A DNA stretch of 37,939 bases from Epsilonproteobacteria bacterium UBA6211. Lineage in GTDB: Bacteria; Campylobacterota; Campylobacteria; Campylobacterales; Arcobacteraceae. The notes beneath the pieces were generated by a model that did no database searches, was not told the origin of the DNA, and saw only the letters and a list, made by a program, of their open reading frames with translations. Position 1 is the stretch's first letter. Every line of letters begins with the position of its first letter. This document shows, piece by piece, positions 34,776 through 37,939 of this stretch. Position numbers and translations under genes: made by a program. The stretch lies in the NCBI GenBank assembly GCA_002421845.1, contig DISL01000070.1, forward strand, positions 1-37,939, read 5' to 3'.

Positions 34776-36170
34776 ATGAAAAAAGTATATAAAAGCGTTG
34801 AATCTTTGGATAAAAGGTGTTATGAAAAATACGGATTGAGTGAAGATTTACTTCAAGAACACGCAGCTCTTGGTATCTATGAACATATACAAACCTTATC
34901 AGATATAACAAATATTTTGGTAGTTTGCGGTGGAGGAAACAACGGTGCAGACGGTATGGCTTTGGCAAGATTACTTGACTGCAACTACAAAGTAACATTA
35001 TGTGTTCTTGGGGAACCAAAATCACCTATGGCAAAAATACAATACCAAAGGTTACAAAAACTCGGTATAGAAGTTTGTACTACCCTACCGAATCAAGATT
35101 TTGACGTGATTGTAGATGCTATTTTCGGGAGTGGGCTGAACAAAGAGTTAAACGATTTTTATATCCATACGATAGATACTCTAAACACTAAAAAAGCCCA
35201 TAAAATATCATGTGATATACCTAGCGGCATAGATATAAAAGGAAATCCATCACCGGTAGCTTTTAAGGCTGATACCACTATCGCTATGGGGGCTTTGAAA
35301 CTTTCACTTTTGAGTGATTTGGCAAAGGACTATACGGGTGATATAAAAATAGCAAATTTAGGTCTAGGTGATACTAAATACGAAGAGAGTACAAATTTTT
35401 ATTGTTTGGAAGAAAAAGACTTAAACCTACCGATAAGAACTAAAAAATCATCACACAAGGGTGATTTCGGGCATATTTTAGTTGTTGCAGGAGAAAAAAT
35501 AGGGGCTTCGGTACTAGCAGGAGATGCCGGTTTTGCCCTAGGTGCTGGACTTGTAAGCGTACTTACCCATGATGATAGACTAGCACTTCCTCATCATATA
35601 ATGCATACACACCATATACCACACAATATCACTTCCATAGCCATAGGGATGGGTTTAGGGAATTTTGAAAAAGACGAAATCAAAAAAATCTTAACACTTG
35701 ACGTACCTAAAGTCTGCGATGCTGATTTGTTGCACTCGGATATTATTCTTGATATATTAGAAGCTGAAAATATAGTTCTTACCCCACATCCAAAAGAGTT
35801 TACAAGCCTTTTGAAGATTTGCGATATTGCCGATATTGACGCAAAAACATTACAAGAAAATAGATTCTTTTATGCAGAACTTTTTTGTCGCAAATATCCG
35901 AATATAACACTTGTACTAAAAGGGGCAAATACAATAATAGCCCAAAACGATAAAATGTATATAAATCCTCATGGGTCAAGTATTTTATCCCAAGGGGGAA
36001 GCGGTGACGTACTAAGCGGATTTATAGCGTCATATCTTGCCCAAGGTTATGATGCTTTGCAAAGTGCTATAAACGGCTCTTTGGCATTGACACTCAGTGC
36101 AAAAACCTACCCGTATAATAACTATTCGTTAAAACCTCAAGATTTGATAGAAGGAGTGAGAAAACTATGA
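34776..36170 (+). CDS. nnr: Bifunctional NAD(P)H-hydrate repair enzyme
   Basis: A 464-residue fusion that repairs damaged NAD(P)HX. The N-terminal YjeF_N epimerase domain (about 1-205) has GGGNNGADG at 52-60 and the IPSGID loop. The C-terminal ADP-dependent dehydratase domain (about 215-464) has TPHPKEF, KGANT and GGSGDVLSG near 407-415, whose Asp is the catalytic base. Length is a little under the E. coli protein (515). It is in an operon with 2-base spacing upstream and a 4-base overlap with cutA. Confidence 0.95.
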   Translation: MKKVYKSVESLDKRCYEKYGLSEDLLQEHAALGIYEHIQTLSDITNILVVCGGGNNGADGMALARLLDCNYKVTLCVLGEPKSPMAKIQYQRLQKLGIEVCTTLPNQDFDVIVDAIFGSGLNKELNDFYIHTIDTLNTKKAHKISCDIPSGIDIKGNPSPVAFKADTTIAMGALKLSLLSDLAKDYTGDIKIANLGLGDTKYEESTNFYCLEEKDLNLPIRTKKSSHKGDFGHILVVAGEKIGASVLAGDAGFALGAGLVSVLTHDDRLALPHHIMHTHHIPHNITSIAIGMGLGNFEKDEIKKILTLDVPKVCDADLLHSDIILDILEAENIVLTPHPKEFTSLLKICDIADIDAKTLQENRFFYAELFCRKYPNITLVLKGANTIIAQNDKMYINPHGSSILSQGGSGDVLSGFIASYLAQGYDALQSAINGSLALTLSAKTYPYNNYSLKPQDLIEGVRKL

Positions 36171-36481
36171 ATAAATATTGCATAATCCAAACGACCTACG
36201 AAGAGAAAAAAGATGCCAATAAAGTAGCCACTTTGCTACTGGCAAAAAAACTGGCTGCTTGTGTACAAATAAGCAAAATAAAATCATTTTACACCTATGA
36301 AGATAAGATTCATAAAAGCAATGAGTATATACTTAGCATAAAAACTAAAAAATCAAAGTATGATGAAATACAAAGCTTTATCAAAGCAACACATCCCTAT
36401 AATTTGCCAGAAATTATATGTATAGATATAACAAAAGCAAGTGCAGAATACCTGCAATGGATAGAGGAGAACGTAGAATGA
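36167..36481 (+). CDS. cutA: CutA-family divalent-cation tolerance protein
   Basis: A 104-residue trimeric ferredoxin-like protein. Landmarks are the N-terminal strand CIIQTTY, LLAKKLAACVQI, SFYTYEDKI (usually a Trp in this region) and HPYNLPEIICIDI. Its function is debated; a copper or metal role was first proposed in E. coli. ATGA overlaps join it to nnr upstream and thiG downstream. Confidence 0.93.
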   Translation: MNKYCIIQTTYEEKKDANKVATLLLAKKLAACVQISKIKSFYTYEDKIHKSNEYILSIKTKKSKYDEIQSFIKATHPYNLPEIICIDITKASAEYLQWIEENVE

Positions 36482-37257
36482 GCGATATACTAAAAATAGG
36501 AAAATATGAATTTAACTCAAGATTAATAGTAGGAAGCGGAAAATATAAAGATTTCCAAACCACAAGGGAAGCCACGCTAGCTAGCGGAAGCGAACTTATC
36601 ACGGTAGCGATTAGAAGGGTAAACATAACAAACCCGAATGAAGAAAATTTGCTTGATTATTTCAAAGATACAAACGTCAAACTTTTGCCAAATAGTGCAG
36701 GATGTTTTACAGCTGAAGAAGCTATTACGACTTTTAGACTAATGCGTGAAGCTACGGGTATAGATATAATCAAACTTGAAGTAATAGGCGATGCTCAAAA
36801 GACTCTATATCCTGATGTAATAGAGACGATAAAAGCTTGTGAAATACTAAAAAAAGACGGCTTTACTATCATGGCATATACAAGTGATGACCCTATAATT
36901 GCCAAAAAACTAGAAGATGCAGGAGCTGACGCTATCATGCCTTTAGCAGCACCTATCGGAAGCGGTTTAGGGATTCAAAACAAATACAATATCGCATTTA
37001 TCAAAGACGCCGTTAAAGTTCCGGTTATAGTAGATGCAGGTGTAGGTTGTGCAAGTGACGCTACTATTGCTATGGAGCTAGGAGCTGAAGCGGTTTTGAC
37101 AAATACGGCGATAGCTTGTGCAAATGACCCGATAGCTATGGCAACTGCTATGAAACACGCGGTAATAGCAGGAAGATTAGGCTACAAAGCGGGAAGAATT
37201 CCTAAAAAACCTTATGCTACGGCTTCAAGTCCGGTAGATGGCTTGATACAATTTTAA
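36478..37257 (+). CDS. thiG: Thiazole synthase
   Basis: A 259-residue TIM-barrel enzyme that makes the thiazole phosphate of thiamine from DXP, dehydroglycine and ThiS thiocarboxylate. I use ATG 36478 (ATGA overlap with cutA, start MSDILKIGKYEF), not the in-frame ATG 60 bases upstream. Lys99 in IIKLEVIGD forms the Schiff base with DXP. PLAAPIGSG and VDAGVGCASDA are present. thiS, thiF and thiH are not in the window. Confidence 0.96.
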   Translation: MSDILKIGKYEFNSRLIVGSGKYKDFQTTREATLASGSELITVAIRRVNITNPNEENLLDYFKDTNVKLLPNSAGCFTAEEAITTFRLMREATGIDIIKLEVIGDAQKTLYPDVIETIKACEILKKDGFTIMAYTSDDPIIAKKLEDAGADAIMPLAAPIGSGLGIQNKYNIAFIKDAVKVPVIVDAGVGCASDATIAMELGAEAVLTNTAIACANDPIAMATAMKHAVIAGRLGYKAGRIPKKPYATASSPVDGLIQF

Positions 37258-37258
37258 T

Positions 37259-37285
37259 AAATTCCGACCTAAAGTCGGGATTTGT
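37259..37285 (+). terminator. Terminator after thiG
   Basis: AAATTCCGAC (37259-37268) pairs with GTCGGGATTT (37274-37283), with one G-U pair and a 5-base loop, just after the thiG stop. The following T-run is short. Confidence 0.7.
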
Positions 37286-37317
37286 TAAAAAATTTTATCA
37301 TTTTTGATAAAAACCTA

Positions 37318-37346
37318 TTGACAAACACTAAAAATTAGGATATAAT
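37318..37346 (+). promoter_or_regulatory. Perfect-consensus promoter of the tRNA cluster
   Basis: TTGACA (37318-37323), a 17-base spacer and TATAAT (37341-37346). Both boxes match consensus exactly. It starts about 35 bases before tRNA-Pro and probably drives all four tRNAs. Confidence 0.88.
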
Positions 37347-37380
37347 TCCACTCCATTTTAAATAATGTTGAGACTTTGTT

Positions 37381-37458
37381 CGGGGCGTAGCGCAGTCTGG
37401 TTAGCGCACTTGGTTTGGGACCAAGGGGCCGGAGGTTCGAATCCTCTCGCCCCGACCA
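37381..37458 (+). tRNA. tRNA-Pro (anticodon TGG)
   Basis: The acceptor stem CGGGGCG pairs with CGCCCCG. The anticodon loop TTTGGGA (37414-37420) carries TGG at 37416-37418. The T-loop GGTTCGAATCC is standard. The CCA end is encoded at 37456-37458. Confidence 0.95.
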
Positions 37459-37467
37459 CTTTAAGAT

Positions 37468-37545
37468 GGTGGGTGTAGCTCAGTTGGTTAGAGCATCAGA
37501 TTGTGGTCCTGAGGGTCGTGGGTTCAATTCCCATCATCCACCCCA
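37468..37545 (+). tRNA. tRNA-His (anticodon GTG)
   Basis: The loop TTGTGGT (37501-37507) carries GTG at 37503-37505. An extra 5' G (37468) faces C73, the histidine identity feature. The acceptor stem GTGGGTG/CATCCAC has one G-U pair. CCA is encoded at 37543-37545. Confidence 0.95.
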
Positions 37546-37571
37546 TCTTTATTTAAATGTAACTTTTTTAA

Positions 37572-37648
<77 letters not shown>

Positions 37649-37653
37649 CTTAT

Positions 37654-37738
37654 GCGGATGTGGTGAAATTGGCAGACACGCCAGACTTAGGATCTGGTGC
37701 CGAAAGGTGTGGAGGTTCGACTCCTCTCATCCGCACCA
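37654..37738 (+). tRNA. tRNA-Leu (anticodon TAG)
   Basis: A class II tRNA with a long variable arm (TGCCGAAAGGTGT). The loop CTTAGGA (37686-37692) carries TAG at 37688-37690. The acceptor GCGGATG pairs with CATCCGC. CCA is encoded at 37736-37738. Its 3' half is a possible integration site for the DNA that follows. Confidence 0.95.
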
Positions 37739-37813
37739 TATATATACTTCAAACATCGATAAAATCAACAATCTTGAAAACAAAAACTTAGCTCAAACAA
37801 GGCTATTTTTAGC

Positions 37814-37849
37814 GGTTGCACTAATGGTTGCACTTTTGGTTACACGAAA
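37814..37849. repeat. Three 12-bp iterons after tRNA-Leu
   Basis: Consecutive 12-mers GGTTGCACTAAT, GGTTGCACTTTT and GGTTACACGAAA. They sit directly before the Shine-Dalgarno of the partial ORF and look like binding sites for a DNA-binding protein, such as recombinase arm sites. Confidence 0.7.
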
Positions 37850-37858
37850 GGGGCAAAA

Positions 37859-37939
37859 ATGCTAAAAATAACTTCTGTATTTCAGCATAGGAATAAACTT
37901 CGCCCATTCAAGAGCGCCCATTCAAGAGATAAATGCATA
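37859..37939 (+). CDS. Partial ORF, possible recombinase N-terminus
   Basis: ATG 37859 has a strong AAAGGGG Shine-Dalgarno at 37847-37853 and stays open for 27 codons to the window end (start MLKITSVFQHRNKLR). The context (tRNA-Leu 120 bases upstream, iterons between) suggests an integrase of an element inserted at the tRNA. The 27 residues alone do not identify a family. A perfect 14-bp tandem duplication inside it would shift the frame relative to a single copy. Confidence 0.4.
   Translation, partial: MLKITSVFQHRNKLRPFKSAHSRDKCI
37901..37928. repeat. 14-bp perfect direct tandem repeat
   Basis: CGCCCATTCAAGAG occurs twice back to back (37901-37914 and 37915-37928), 11 bases from the window end. 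It could be real or an assembly-end artefact. Confidence 0.85.

Noticed and set aside
36418..36477. Longer thiG start inside cutA
   Set aside because: The extra 20 residues are not part of ThiG and lie within cutA; ATG 36478 forms a normal ATGA coupling.

Overview
The window looks like chromosomal DNA of a Campylobacterota (epsilonproteobacterial) species. The DNA is AT-rich. Its markers are a coiled-coil-stalked DUF3373-type porin, a short RqcH/NFACT protein, a SpeE-like/coaE gene pair as in Helicobacter, and short core-gene operons that overlap at ATGA or TGATG junctions. A relative of Sulfurimonas, Sulfurospirillum or Arcobacter fits best; the genus cannot be settled from sequence inspection alone.

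Layout. (1) 1-10140, minus strand: a two-partner secretion locus. tpsB (outer-membrane transporter) is followed by a 2753-residue filamentous-haemagglutinin-like tpsA, whose last ~200 residues look like a degenerate hydrolase domain. A lipoprotein gene overlaps the tpsA stop by 4 bases and runs off the left edge. This is the main accessory, possibly toxin/immunity, region. (2) 10141-10568: gene-poor, with a short ORF and an in-frame continuation that may be a decayed gene. (3) 10569-20057: housekeeping genes: dbpA, prfA and rpsT (minus); glmM and lspA (plus); a SIMPL protein, purM and a DUF2892 protein (minus); a shortened spermidine-synthase-like gene, coaE, dapF and a Bax-like glucosaminidase (plus). 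(4) 20058-21464: a lone AAA_14/DUF4143 ATPase gene. Two 24-bp palindromes precede it and several hairpins follow it. (5) 21465-25983: the porin, a small secreted protein, a chemotaxis receptor and a cytochrome-c-like protein without a haem motif. (6) 26088-31477, plus strand: rqcH, cdsA, dxr, a small membrane protein, a DUF1566 protein, an RBBP9-like hydrolase and tsaD. (7) 31474-34319, minus strand: a DsrE-like protein and a PhnD-PAS-PAS histidine kinase. (8) 34438-37257, plus strand: a SUI1 protein, nnr, cutA and thiG. (9) 37381-37738: four tRNA genes (Pro, His, Arg, Leu) behind a perfect-consensus promoter. Beyond them are three 12-bp iterons and the start of an ORF cut by the window edge, possibly a mobile element at tRNA-Leu.

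How the genes fit together: much of the set serves translation and its quality control (prfA, rpsT, dbpA, tsaD, rqcH, SUI1, tRNAs) or the envelope (glmM, dapF, lspA, cdsA, glucosaminidase, porin, tps). Cofactor and isoprenoid genes (coaE, nnr, thiG, dxr) are interleaved. Short tandem repeats with 7-, 8- and 12-bp periods recur in the window, and one 8-bp array lies inside tsaD.
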